From Adiantum capillus-veneris (taxonomy: Eukaryota; Streptophyta; Polypodiopsida; Polypodiales; Pteridaceae), in the NCBI GenBank assembly GCA_014529385.2, contig CM043952.1, positions 57,310,619 to 57,374,618 on the forward strand: 64,000 nucleotides of DNA. The letters run 5' to 3'. Numbering within the stretch: position 1 is the first letter of the stretch; each line of letters begins with the position of its first letter. Under the pieces are notes generated by a model. It ran no database searches. It worked only from the letters and a program-made list of their open reading frames with translations, and was not told the DNA's origin. Below, one piece after another: positions 27,281 to 36,289 of this stretch. A program made the position numbers and the translations under genes.

Positions 27281-29380
27281 CTATGGGTTGACACTTCCTG
27301 TACTCTCCTCTGCCATATGTGGTCCTGAAATAGTTCTTGTTGATGGTCCTGGCTTATCAACAACATGATGCACATTCTCTTGCTCTTCATACTCATCTTC
27401 TATCATCACTGGCTTTGGTTTATACCATGGTTCATGCTCACAAAATCTGACATCTCTACTGACATAAACTTTTCTTGACGTAGGATCATAGCACTTGTAA
27501 CCTTTCTTTTCAACTGGGTAGCCCAAGAATATACACTTCACTGCCTTTGGCTCCATCTTCTTTCTTGCTTCATTTGGCACATGAACATAGCAAACACATC
27601 CAAAAACTTTCATGTAGGAAACTGTTGGCTTGATCCCATAAAGTCTCTCATAAGGTGAAATTTCATGAATGGCAGTTGTTGGTGTTCGATTCATAATGTG
27701 TACTGCTGTATGAACTGCTTCAGCCCAATATGTTAATGGCATATTCATCTCATTCATCATGGCTCTTGAAATCTCTGCTATGACTCTATTCTTTCTCTCA
27801 GCAACTCCATTTTGTTGTGGTGTGTATCTGCAAGTAATCTGTCTTCTTATGCCTTGTTCACGTAAGTAATCATCAAAACTGTGTGACATGTACTCTCCCC
27901 CTCCATCTGTATGTAGGCATTTAATTTGACAACCATTCTCTTTCTCAACCATAACTTTGAACTCCAAAAATACCTCAAATGCCTCTGACTTTGCCTTTAG
28001 AAAGTAAACCCATGTCATTCTGCTGTAATCATCCGTAAATGTGATAAAATATCGACAACCATTTGGTGTAGCATGATCACAAGGTCCCCAAATATCTGAA
28101 TGAACAATTTCCAAAGGACTTTGGCTAATTCTCCCCCTCTTTGGAAATGGTAAACGAGATTTCTTTCCAAATTGACAAGCTTCACAAACATGATCAAAAT
28201 TCAATCTGCCAAACTTTGGTAATCCACGTACAATTTGATTTGATTGCATATGCTTTAATCTTCTAAAATTGACATGACCAATCCTCTTATGCCATAAATT
28301 TGCCCAATCATCTTGAGTGCCTGATTTGTTTGCATACATACCACTGTGTAAACATGGATCTCCAGCTTCCAATGAGAACAAGCGACCTTTCTTTCTTCCA
28401 CGTGCCAATATCTTGCCTGGTCTGCCTTTGTGAAACTCCTCTATGAAGGATCCATAACGATTAAAACGGACTTGCAACCCTTGATCTGTCATCTGTCCAA
28501 CTGATGCTAAATTCTTTGTGATTGAAGGCACATATAGAACATCTCCCAATGTGTTGTATGTCCCGTCTTTTTCTAGCAATGGAACTGAACCAACATGCGT
28601 AGTCCGATGCATAGTATCATCACCTGTAGCGACAAACTCATCCTCTTCTAACTTCTCTTTTATGTCAAACCATTCACCATGATATGTCATATGATTTGTG
28701 GCACCACTATCTAAATACCAATCATCTGTATGATGTGGCTCCACCATGCTTCCAACAACATGCTCCATAGGAAATAAATGTCCACTCGATCTATTGTCAT
28801 ATATATTTTGATCATGAGGATTGTATCCAGCAAAGTCTCGTCTATGTCTGCCATAACCTCGGCCTCTTCCACCACGATCACGATTTTGATTTAGCCTTGT
28901 GTAACATTTTCTTTCAAAATGACCATAAATGCCATATCTGTTACAGAATCCATCTCTTTGAGGATGTACAAATCGTCCACCTCCACGTCCACGAGGTCGG
29001 GCTCTCCCCCTGCCTCTTTGGCTGTAATCATTGTAACTTTGACTTTGTTGGTTTTTCCATTGACCTCTTCCAACATTGTTTCCACGACCATAGTTTCCTC
29101 TTCCACCTCTATTGTTTCCACGACCTCTAGAGTAAAAAACTTGATCTTTGGAATTGTTATTTGATGTAGAAGGACCTGACTTGCCTAACTTCACCTCTTC
29201 TTGCAAACAAAGGTTTACTAACTCTTCAAAATAAGGCATGTGTCCTCGAACAGATATAGATGTATCCAATGACTTGTATTCCGGTCCCAAACCATTCAAT
29301 GTCACTAAAACTAAGTCATCATCTGGAACTTCAACATTAATGCTCACAAGATCTTCCTGTATTTGCTTTATCTCTGTCAC
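27281..29380 (-). CDS. Element E gag C-terminus, protease and integrase
   Basis: 699 codons. Arg/Gly-rich RNA-binding tail at about 85-137. Zinc knuckle CNRYGIYGHFERKC (146-159), in which the second Cys is Tyr and so is probably broken. Protease YLDSGATNHM (about 224). Integrase HHCC (H364, H369, C399, C402), catalytic D429 (VHSDIWGP), D492 (HTDGGGEY) and E528 (PQQNGVAERKN), with the D-D-35-E spacing. Ends with TAG at 27281. All catalytic residues are present. Confidence 0.93.
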   Translation of the reverse strand: MTEIKQIQEDLVSINVEVPDDDLVLVTLNGLGPEYKSLDTSISVRGHMPYFEELVNLCLQEEVKLGKSGPSTSNNNSKDQVFYSRGRGNNRGGRGNYGRGNNVGRGQWKNQQSQSYNDYSQRGRGRARPRGRGGGRFVHPQRDGFCNRYGIYGHFERKCYTRLNQNRDRGGRGRGYGRHRRDFAGYNPHDQNIYDNRSSGHLFPMEHVVGSMVEPHHTDDWYLDSGATNHMTYHGEWFDIKEKLEEDEFVATGDDTMHRTTHVGSVPLLEKDGTYNTLGDVLYVPSITKNLASVGQMTDQGLQVRFNRYGSFIEEFHKGRPGKILARGRKKGRLFSLEAGDPCLHSGMYANKSGTQDDWANLWHKRIGHVNFRRLKHMQSNQIVRGLPKFGRLNFDHVCEACQFGKKSRLPFPKRGRISQSPLEIVHSDIWGPCDHATPNGCRYFITFTDDYSRMTWVYFLKAKSEAFEVFLEFKVMVEKENGCQIKCLHTDGGGEYMSHSFDDYLREQGIRRQITCRYTPQQNGVAERKNRVIAEISRAMMNEMNMPLTYWAEAVHTAVHIMNRTPTTAIHEISPYERLYGIKPTVSYMKVFGCVCYVHVPNEARKKMEPKAVKCIFLGYPVEKKGYKCYDPTSRKVYVSRDVRFCEHEPWYKPKPVMIEDEYEEQENVHHVVDKPGPSTRTISGPHMAEESTGSVNP

Positions 29381-29386
29381 ATAATC

Positions 29387-29809
29387 TCATATGGATCTAT
29401 TTCCTCGCCATACACAATGTAACCTTTGCTTCAAGTGAACTTTTCGTGGTTCTGTATTGGAGCTGTTCATTCTTGATAGTATCTCCCATGCTTCCTTTGG
29501 AGATTGAGCCTTCTTCACATGTGGTATAAAAAAGTCACTAATGCATAGTGAAATCCAATGCATCACTTTCCTTGAATTCTCGATCCACTTCTTGTAAGCT
29601 TCTACTCCTGCTTGCCATGTTTTATGTGCTTCAACATTCTCTCTATTTGGTTCCAAACCAACCTCGGGACACTCTTGTTCACCTGTAATATAATCCCATA
29701 AACCTTTGCCCATGATAAAGTTCTCCATCCTGTAAGACCATATGATGTAGTTCTCTCTAGTCAGCTTCTCTCCAACAATCTGTGTGACTTGAGTTGAACT
29801 TTCTGCCAT
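29387..29809 (-). CDS. Element E gag N-terminal part
   Basis: Starts at the ATG at 29809 (MAESSTQVTQ), the first ATG that puts the copia Gag fold in frame: LTRENYIIWSYRMENFIMGKGLWDYI, AWEILSRMNSS. Stops at TGA 29387 after GNRSI, and the same frame resumes with DYVTEIKQIQ. Without that stop gag-pol would be one frame. Leader 29888-30697 is non-coding. Confidence 0.9.
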   Translation of the reverse strand: MAESSTQVTQIVGEKLTRENYIIWSYRMENFIMGKGLWDYITGEQECPEVGLEPNRENVEAHKTWQAGVEAYKKWIENSRKVMHWISLCISDFFIPHVKKAQSPKEAWEILSRMNSSNTEPRKVHLKQRLHCVWRGNRSI

Positions 29810-30696
29810 CTTCACTCTCTCAATTTCTTCCAAAGGATTTTGACAAAATTTCGGCAGAGTTTCATTTGTATTTGGACAATATCTCAAGTGAAAATCTTAA
29901 CCAAAGTGCTCATAAACACTGACAGAAAATCTCTCACTGCCAAGGAAAAATCCACTGACTCACTTTGCCATAGACTGACTCAGTACTATGCATAAATACT
30001 CTAAAACAATGTCCACATGGACCTGTATGCAAATGCAATCCATACGCTGTCCTATACCACATATCCATACATCCACCTTCTTCCCATAGTCGTAAACGAC
30101 ATATGAGGTCTTTCGCGGGGCCAGTCGAGGGTTCGCTCCAATACCTAATTCACCTTGCCAAGGTACCAAAGCTCCCAAGGCAAGGCTTCAAAAAACCTCA
30201 CTCGACCCTCACAAAGGCTGCAGTTTTTCAAAATACATTGACCGCATATCCATACATAACCACAAAGTACTCAATCTGACAATATAATCGCCTCAACTTC
30301 TTCCCACAACCTTTCTTACATAGGCAGTTGTCCATAACGGACCCACAACAACCAAACATAATCTTCGATAACACAATATCATGATGCAAAAGCTCTATGT
30401 CACTCTCTAAAACCTGTGTAAATGCTAAATTCTTCACCTGTAACCTGTAAATCTACTGCCGAGTGCAAAACTGGACATCTCCTATGCTTGTGTGAACTGG
30501 ATGTTTGCTACAGAAAATTGTAGATTTTGGCAAATCTGAGTATTCCAATGCGTCCGGAATGCCCAAAAACATAAAGATAGACTCCTGGATCACTGTATTC
30601 CGAGTTCGGGTGAGGGAGTTATGACCAAAAAACCTCTCTTTTTTGCTGTTTTCCAGAGCTGCGGAAACCTGTGTATTGATTGTAGATCCTTAAACT

Positions 30697-30711
30697 AAGC
30701 TCTAATACCAC
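30697..30711 (-). other. Primer binding site of element E
   Basis: Minus strand TGGTATTAGAGCTTA, the initiator-Met tRNA site (usual TGGTATCAGAGC) with one C to T change, two bases after the 5' LTR. Confidence 0.85.
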
Positions 30712-30713
30712 TT

Positions 30714-30942
30714 TGTAGAGTGCGCAGGTGATGGAGAAGGTAGGAAAGAAGACTACACACACACACCAACACACATCGAAACACACACACACAATCGTTA
30801 CCCTGCAGCAGCCATTCAACGAGCTGCTCTTCTCTTCTTCTCTTTTGAACTATTATCCAAAGTATATTTACAACATAGTATAGTCAGTGTCCAGCCTCCC
30901 ATAGCACAATGGACATATTCTTTAACATCATATTCTTTAACA
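30714..30942 (-). repeat. Element E 5' LTR
   Basis: 229 bp. Three substitutions from 25219-25447 (in ACACATCG, GAGCTGCTC and CAGCCTCCC). Confidence 0.95.
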
Positions 30943-31059
30943 GTTTGTCGAGTGGAAGACCTTCTCTCTTGCTTTTTGTACCTGTCCTTTCTCTTGGTTG
31001 AGTTATGTGATTGACATTGACGGCTTTGTTGATTCCTGACTGAGTGGTTGTCATGGGAT

Positions 31060-31230
31060 GGATATCACCAGGCTGTTATCTTGGGCTTGTTGACCCAAAC
31101 ATCTGAATTTCCTTTCTTGTAGCCTTGTGCAATAATTGACTCGCTTGATGTAATCCATACTGTTACCTTTGCTTGTTGAGGTTGTTCCTGTGATTGTATC
31201 CAAATTGGATCATTAACTTTAATCTATGCC
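31060..31230 (-). CDS. Element B W-repeat module 1 (fragment)
   Basis: Minus strand encodes IKVNDPIWIQSQEQ, VTVWITSSESIIAQGYKKGN and SDVWVNKPKITAW in one frame. Three W-[VI] modules fall within about 50 codons. AQGY-K-GN followed by VWV matches the AQGYYEGN-x-QIWV of element D and the second copy at 25060-25218. Stops flank it. Function unknown. Confidence 0.55.
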
Positions 31231-31382
31231 TTGGATACTAGCACTTGGTTGACCTGTTTTGACTTCTTTTGGAGACTTTCGGGCGATGGAGACTTCGGTT
31301 GATAGAATTTTTGCTTGGGTTTCCATTGTTTTGTTGATGGTTTGGCTTTTGATGTAGAGGCTTTGTCTTGCACTTGCATTGG

Positions 31383-31643
31383 CTAGGCTAGAGACTGTGG
31401 GCTTACTTTAGCTTTGCCTTTTTCAATAGCCAAGAATCTTTGAATTGTTGTAGGATTGATCTCTGTTGCCACTTGATAGCTTGTCGTGATGACCATTGTT
31501 GAAGATTCAGGCTCGTCTTCAAAGACTTGTGCCCATGGCTTTGACAAAATCAAGTGTGTTCCCATTTGTCGAGAATCTACCACCAAGAATTTTTCTTTGC
31601 CATTTTGTGAGTGTAGTTGGAGAGTAGCTTCTGCAATCCCCAT
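31383..31643 (-). CDS. Element B second retropepsin-like domain, C-terminal part
   Basis: 86-codon frame with ATLQLHSQNGKEKFLVV and HLILSKPWAQVFED. LILSKPW matches the retropepsin ILG-x-PW motif with Ser for Gly. In the same position relative to the active-site segment (31719-31780) as in element D's second protease-like domain. A stop at about 31719 and a shift separate the two parts. Confidence 0.55.
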   Translation of the reverse strand: MGIAEATLQLHSQNGKEKFLVVDSRQMGTHLILSKPWAQVFEDEPESSTMVITTSYQVATEINPTTIQRFLAIEKGKAKVSPQSLA

Positions 31644-31718
31644 ACTTATAACATCTACTTCACGTGAGAGATTTACCTTTATCTGAATATCATAAAGCTT
31701 TGGCTTACCTAGAAGTAA

Positions 31719-32477
31719 CTACATGCCATATGACATGACATTAGTCGTGGAATTTGTATCAATTTCTGCCATAAAATTCATCTTGAATCCGTCTTGTGCA
31801 CTTAGCAAAAAGTTGATCTTCTTTGGTACTAGATTTCCTGTGTTCTCTTGAGTGACTTGAGCAATCTTTGGCCTGGACTCCTTGTCGTCTTCTTCTTCAT
31901 TGTTCACACTTGTGAGTTCATATGTGTGTTCTAGCTCTTGCTTGACCACCATTTCCTCTGATATGTCTTTTGGAGAGACAAAATCAGCATTTGGTTCCTG
32001 TAGAGTCATAGGCTCTTCTTCCTCGACTTCAGCTGTTGAAATGTCACCAGTAGTGTCTGAACTTCTTGTCACTTGCTGCACCTCTTCTTTGATTGATTCC
32101 AAGTCTTCATGTTGCTCGTTTGTAGGCGTTGGACCTGAATCATCTTCTTTGGATCTTATCCCTTCTTCCTGCAACTTTGCTTCGTTGACCTGCAGCTCCT
32201 CCTTTGTACTATGCATTTGAGTTGGACAGTTTGTAATCAAGTGTGTTATCGCACACTGATCGCAAAGAGCACCTATTTCTATATGACCAGTATTCGGGCT
32301 AGGTATCTGGTTTTGTTCTATCCCCATAGCCGATAACCCTGTTTCGAACTCATACTCAGATTCTTCATCTGTCTCACACATAACCCTTAGCATGTAGTAG
32401 GGGACTATGTCATACCCATTCTCATCGCAAAATTTTGTTGGTGTGGTCTCATTAACACAGATATCCAAAGTAGCCAA
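31719..32477 (-). CDS. Element B knuckle plus second retropepsin-like N-terminal part
   Basis: 252 codons. A zinc knuckle CDQCAITHLITNC (C-x2-C-x3-H-x4-C) at about 73-85 is close to CNECAITHMILDC in B's own gag. An acidic Glu/Thr-rich linker follows, then NFMAEIDTNSTTNVMSYGM. The D-T-N-S-T-x-NV-S pattern aligns with element D's second protease (LLDTGAKYNLLSYG), but the Gly-Ala is lost, so catalysis is doubtful. It looks like a partial copy of the gag-end/protease block. Confidence 0.55.
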   Translation of the reverse strand: MATLDICVNETTPTKFCDENGYDIVPYYMLRVMCETDEESEYEFETGLSAMGIEQNQIPSPNTGHIEIGALCDQCAITHLITNCPTQMHSTKEELQVNEAKLQEEGIRSKEDDSGPTPTNEQHEDLESIKEEVQQVTRSSDTTGDISTAEVEEEEPMTLQEPNADFVSPKDISEEMVVKQELEHTYELTSVNNEEEDDKESRPKIAQVTQENTGNLVPKKINFLLSAQDGFKMNFMAEIDTNSTTNVMSYGM

Positions 32478-32629
32478 TATCTGAGTCCACTCTAGCGGTT
32501 ATAACGCCTCTTCTGGAAAAGGTTATCTTATGTAAGCATCATCTTCTAAGACCCTCTCTAAGGCATTCTCATTTCTCCCAAAGTCACTACACTCCGATGC
32601 TCCGCACATTCAGATTTCTTTCTTTTTTC

Positions 32630-33332
32630 CCATCCACGGATGGTCTGTTGATCCACTTTGTGTTGCAGAATCAAAATCTTCCACGGGCGTTCTAGTTACA
32701 TGTTGGTAACTATGATTTCTCATATTTACATGTGTTGTGGTTTCAGCATGTCTCAAGTATAGATAATCATAACCGCAATCTTATACCATCTTGAGTTGTC
32801 TCATGAATGGTCTTCCAAGGATGATTTCATAGTTATTTTTCTTGCCAAAGTCAACTATGGCAAAAGTATGCGCATACTCTATACCGCAAGAAGACACCAC
32901 TATCGCTTCTAGCAATCCCATGGGTCTTTCCACATGCCCATCAACTAACTATAATTTTATTCTGGTTGTTCTAAAGGCGGGTCTACCCCATTTCTCCCAT
33001 ATTCGTTTTGTTGCTATGGCAATTCCTGCTCCGCTGTCAAGTATAGCTTTCGTTTCAATCCCATTGTACTCGACAGGCAAAGTGGCATTACCATCTTCTC
33101 CTTCACAGTACTCTCCTACTTTGTTCAGAGTTACCGGTCTTACATTTGATCTAGGCTTCTCGATCTCATCTAGCTCTTTTTCCAGAAACCTTAATGGGCT
33201 TTTGATCCCAATTTTTTCCAAGCATTTTCCTATATACGTCCACATACTTGGCCTAATTTTCAAAAGTTCTGCCAATGTAATTGTGCACTTCACTGGCGTG
33301 GATAGCAAGTCAGTCAAAATTTTTGTGTCCAA
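32630..33332 (-). CDS. Element B first retropepsin (gag-pol protease)
   Basis: The frame 33332-32949 has VGEYCEGEDGNATLP and TKAILDSGAGIAIATKRIWEKWGRP, an intact D-S-G-A loop. After a stop at 32949 the sequence goes on in related frames to 32630, with GLLEAIVVSS and YEIILGRPFMRQL, the C-terminal protease motif. It is homologous to element D's 8674-7673. It overlaps the end of gag by 19 bp in the -1 frame. No RT follows: within 250 bp comes the second knuckle/protease region. Confidence 0.8.
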
Positions 33333-35167
33333 AATTCTTTTGTCCCTCTTAGCCTTCGTGATGGAACTCTCACAATCTCAAACTTTGCCTCAAAATCTCC
33401 CATGTACTGTGGCAAAGTTCTTACCGATGCAGGTCTACTGTCTTCAGAGGCTATCGATCCTACGTCACCATGATATGACCTCGCATCAACACTAATTTGT
33501 GGTCTATCTAATGTGATTTCAGGAAATAGTGCTAGTCCAGCACCCTCTTCTCTTTTTTGGGCATCTCGAACAACCTTCCATAACTCCTCTGGCCACTGCT
33601 CCTCAACTATAGGAACATAGGGTGGGAAATCCCTCATTGATTCATCTGTTGTATTTTGGACTACCCTCGAGTCTTGCGACCTTGGCAGTGGTTCTTCCCT
33701 ATGATCCACTTCTTCTCTTGGAAATTCGTCTACTTTAATGCTCTCGTCTTTGTGCACTGGGGTGACTATCCTATCCTTCAATTCTGGTGGAGGTGGTTCT
33801 AGCAATGCTTGAGCAGTTTCAATGAGTTGCTTACACATTTCTAGCCTCTGCTTCTCTGGTTTAGGATAAGGATGGGTCACCCATCTTTGTTCTAAGGTCT
33901 GTCTATTTGCCAATCTAGCCTCATAAGCTTGTAAAATCACGTCTAAAGTCTCATTCACTTTGTCCACTAGGATAGATCCTCCTGAACTAGCACTCTTGGG
34001 TGCTTCAGCTGGTTTAAGGGTTTCAGCTTCCCTTTGTTGTGTCTGTTTCTCTTGAGTTGTTTCCAACTCAGCTGTAACAGCCTTTTCTTCTCCTTTCTCC
34101 CTTTCTAGTCTCGCTTTCATTCTAGTCCTTCTTGCTCGTCTAGAGTTTCTACGGCTTTTGGAACTCTTACTAGTCTCTCCATCTGTAGGCTTCTGCTCTT
34201 GCACTTTTTCTTGTGCTCTTGTGACAACGTTTACTGGAGAAACTTTCTTACTTTCATCTTCTTGTTGTTTAAGCACTTGCTCTTTTGCAATGGTTTCTTG
34301 CTCTGTTGTTGTTGTCGCCTCTCCTTTTGTTGCAGCTCGTTCTTTCTCTGATTTGTTGGTAGAAGGAAAGGTAACATGTGGTTGCATTTTGCCTTTCTTT
34401 CTTGGATTCTTAGGACAATCCAAAATCATATGTGTGATTGCACACTCATTACAATATACATTTATCATGATATCATGGTGTGGACAATCCTTAATCAAGT
34501 GATCACTACTACCACATCTGTCACGTGAACGTATTGGTTGTTGTGGCAATACTTGATATTGACCTTGAAGTGGCCTCTGATCTACCACATATCTTTCTAT
34601 TTGAAGCTCATGACTCACATATGTATTTCTAGCAGCTATGGGTCTTTCACTTAAGAACACTTTTTTCGCTACAGGATGATATCTAGGCAGTTGAGACATA
34701 ACATGCTCAAACCCTGGTAGAGTCGTAGGTCTATAGTTAGGACAATGTTGCGTCGGATGGTCCCCTCCACATGTCATGCACCTGCGTCCTTGAGGAACTC
34801 TATAGGCTAGTACTCTGTCAGAGTGGTTGATGTGTTGCATCACATTCTCTATGATTTGCTCCTCAACATTTACTTGGTTTTCTCCTAGATTCCCTCTTTG
34901 ATCCTCAAGATCAGCGGTTTTCTTTTTCTCACTCGCATCATTCATCTTCTTCTGACCATCGTCATAGAATTCGCAATTGTCAACTAGGTCAACTGCCGCT
35001 TTGGTCACCTCTTCCAAGGTTTGGTATCTTTTCACGTATAGGTCCTTTTGGAGATTCTCATTCCTAAGTCCTCTGATGAAGCATAGGATTTGACGTTCTA
35101 GCGTGGGTAACTCTTGGGTAGGACATCTAGCAACATATTGCTTGAAACACAGTATTGCATGTCGCAA
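33314..35167 (-). CDS. Element B gag, C-terminal two thirds
   Basis: 617 codons in phase with 35989-35183. Gag core end (RHAILCFKQYVARCP, QILCFIRGLRNENLQ). Knuckles: CMTCGGDHPTQHC, a damaged one CGSSDHLIKDC lacking its first Cys, and CNECAITHMILDC, all with three residues before His. Then a Lys/Glu/Arg-rich basic region (SRRNSRRARRTRMKARLE) and a Pro/Glu-rich tail. Ends in TGA at 33314 inside the overlap with the protease frame. Largely intact for an old element. Confidence 0.85.
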   Translation of the reverse strand: MRHAILCFKQYVARCPTQELPTLERQILCFIRGLRNENLQKDLYVKRYQTLEEVTKAAVDLVDNCEFYDDGQKKMNDASEKKKTADLEDQRGNLGENQVNVEEQIIENVMQHINHSDRVLAYRVPQGRRCMTCGGDHPTQHCPNYRPTTLPGFEHVMSQLPRYHPVAKKVFLSERPIAARNTYVSHELQIERYVVDQRPLQGQYQVLPQQPIRSRDRCGSSDHLIKDCPHHDIMINVYCNECAITHMILDCPKNPRKKGKMQPHVTFPSTNKSEKERAATKGEATTTTEQETIAKEQVLKQQEDESKKVSPVNVVTRAQEKVQEQKPTDGETSKSSKSRRNSRRARRTRMKARLEREKGEEKAVTAELETTQEKQTQQREAETLKPAEAPKSASSGGSILVDKVNETLDVILQAYEARLANRQTLEQRWVTHPYPKPEKQRLEMCKQLIETAQALLEPPPPELKDRIVTPVHKDESIKVDEFPREEVDHREEPLPRSQDSRVVQNTTDESMRDFPPYVPIVEEQWPEELWKVVRDAQKREEGAGLALFPEITLDRPQISVDARSYHGDVGSIASEDSRPASVRTLPQYMGDFEAKFEIVRVPSRRLRGTKEFWTQKF

Positions 35168-35182
35168 TGTTTCTGTTTCGCC

Positions 35183-35989
35183 TTATTTAAATTCCTGAAT
35201 CTTAGGAAGGGTGTTATGTTTTATGCCCCTCTTGGTGAATTCTTGAACAAAGTCATCCAACATTTTCTCAATGGTTGTGAACTCTCTCCGGTTCAATAGT
35301 TCAAACCATGCTTGTGCATTGTCCTCCAATGTAAGTCCAAAACCCTCATACTGCGTGTGGAAGTCCTCTACCCGTTCTGCTCGTAGGACTTGCTCGAAAG
35401 CCGAGACATGGGCGTATGGGTCTCCTATGCCATTGTACTTTCTATTTACCCATTTTCTTAGCTGAGATGGTCTTATACTTTGGGGTGCAAAGTATGGAAC
35501 CATACTCCTCTCTGGTATCGTTTCATCTCTTGTTATCGCTCTAGGGGGAAATCCAGGTGGTGGTCCCCTCTTTGGAATTCTCTTAGAGGTTCCTGTGTTT
35601 TGTGGATGTATCGGAGGTCCTTCATTGACCAAATATCCACTCATCTCTAATTTGGTTCGTGGATTTGTGCTTTCTACAGCTGTATATTCTCGTCCATACT
35701 TGTCAACAAATAAAGATGTCCATTGTCGGTCGACCTCGTATGTATAGACATATAAGAGCTCGTATTCTGTCAGCTCATCTGGGTAAGGCTCTAAGCAAAT
35801 GTAAAGGTTGAATTGATTTCCATTAATATACCTATATAGTCCTTCACTTTCATGGTTATACGTCCAAACTCTCTCCACAAAATTGGTCTTTATGTATTGT
35901 AGGTTTGGAAGATCTATTCTGGGTGGGTGCTCATCTATCCCTGCAATCCATGTGCTTGTATAAGCTGAGTCTGAGTCTGATGTAAACAT
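35183..35989 (-). CDS. Element B gag, N-terminal third
   Basis: Starts at ATG 35989 (MFTSDSDSAY). The first 130 residues are aromatic-rich, unlike the low-complexity start of element D's gag, and unrecognised. Then PPPGFPP and the retrotransposon Gag core (RKYNGIGDPYAHVSAFEQVL, DNAQAWFELL, FVQEFTKRGI). TAA at 35183 after EFK; the frame resumes at once. A Gln codon in place of the TAA would fit the family. Confidence 0.82.
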   Translation of the reverse strand: MFTSDSDSAYTSTWIAGIDEHPPRIDLPNLQYIKTNFVERVWTYNHESEGLYRYINGNQFNLYICLEPYPDELTEYELLYVYTYEVDRQWTSLFVDKYGREYTAVESTNPRTKLEMSGYLVNEGPPIHPQNTGTSKRIPKRGPPPGFPPRAITRDETIPERSMVPYFAPQSIRPSQLRKWVNRKYNGIGDPYAHVSAFEQVLRAERVEDFHTQYEGFGLTLEDNAQAWFELLNRREFTTIEKMLDDFVQEFTKRGIKHNTLPKIQEFK

Positions 35990-36289
35990 GACTTCTAGGC
36001 TTAACAGCTCTAGTTTGTTGTAGTAATACCTCTCTCAATGTGTTGAAGTGTTTTGGTCAGGGAAAATCCAAAACTATATCCAAAACCGTGAGCGTTTTCT
36101 CACAATTCTCTCAAATTGTCGGTTTTAGACACCCCTGACTTCCGGATGCATTTTGAGGCCTTAAACAGCGTTTTTTTCAAAACTGACCATTATGATCATT
36201 TTACTCTAAGATCCGTAGTGCTGCTCTCAAGCTACATTTTGATTAAAAAACTTTTGGAATCAGAGTCCGTATGTGAAAGTTATGACCAA

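Larger units (their letters stand above)
25219..30942 (-). mobile_element. Element E: Ty1/copia retrotransposon inserted in B
   Basis: 229-bp LTRs at 25219-25447 and 30714-30942 differ at 3 positions. The perfect 5-bp target duplication GTTTG lies at 25214-25218 and 30943-30947. Minus-strand order gag, protease, integrase, RT, RNase H is the Ty1/copia order. One gag-pol frame is interrupted by only two stops (29387 and 27281), all three pieces being in the same phase. A recent insertion. Confidence 0.95.

Noticed and set aside
4075-29390. Premature stops as a C-to-T (methylation decay) signature
   Set aside because: Every stop codon can be reached from CAA, CAG or CGA by C to T, so this pattern is not diagnostic without a reference copy.
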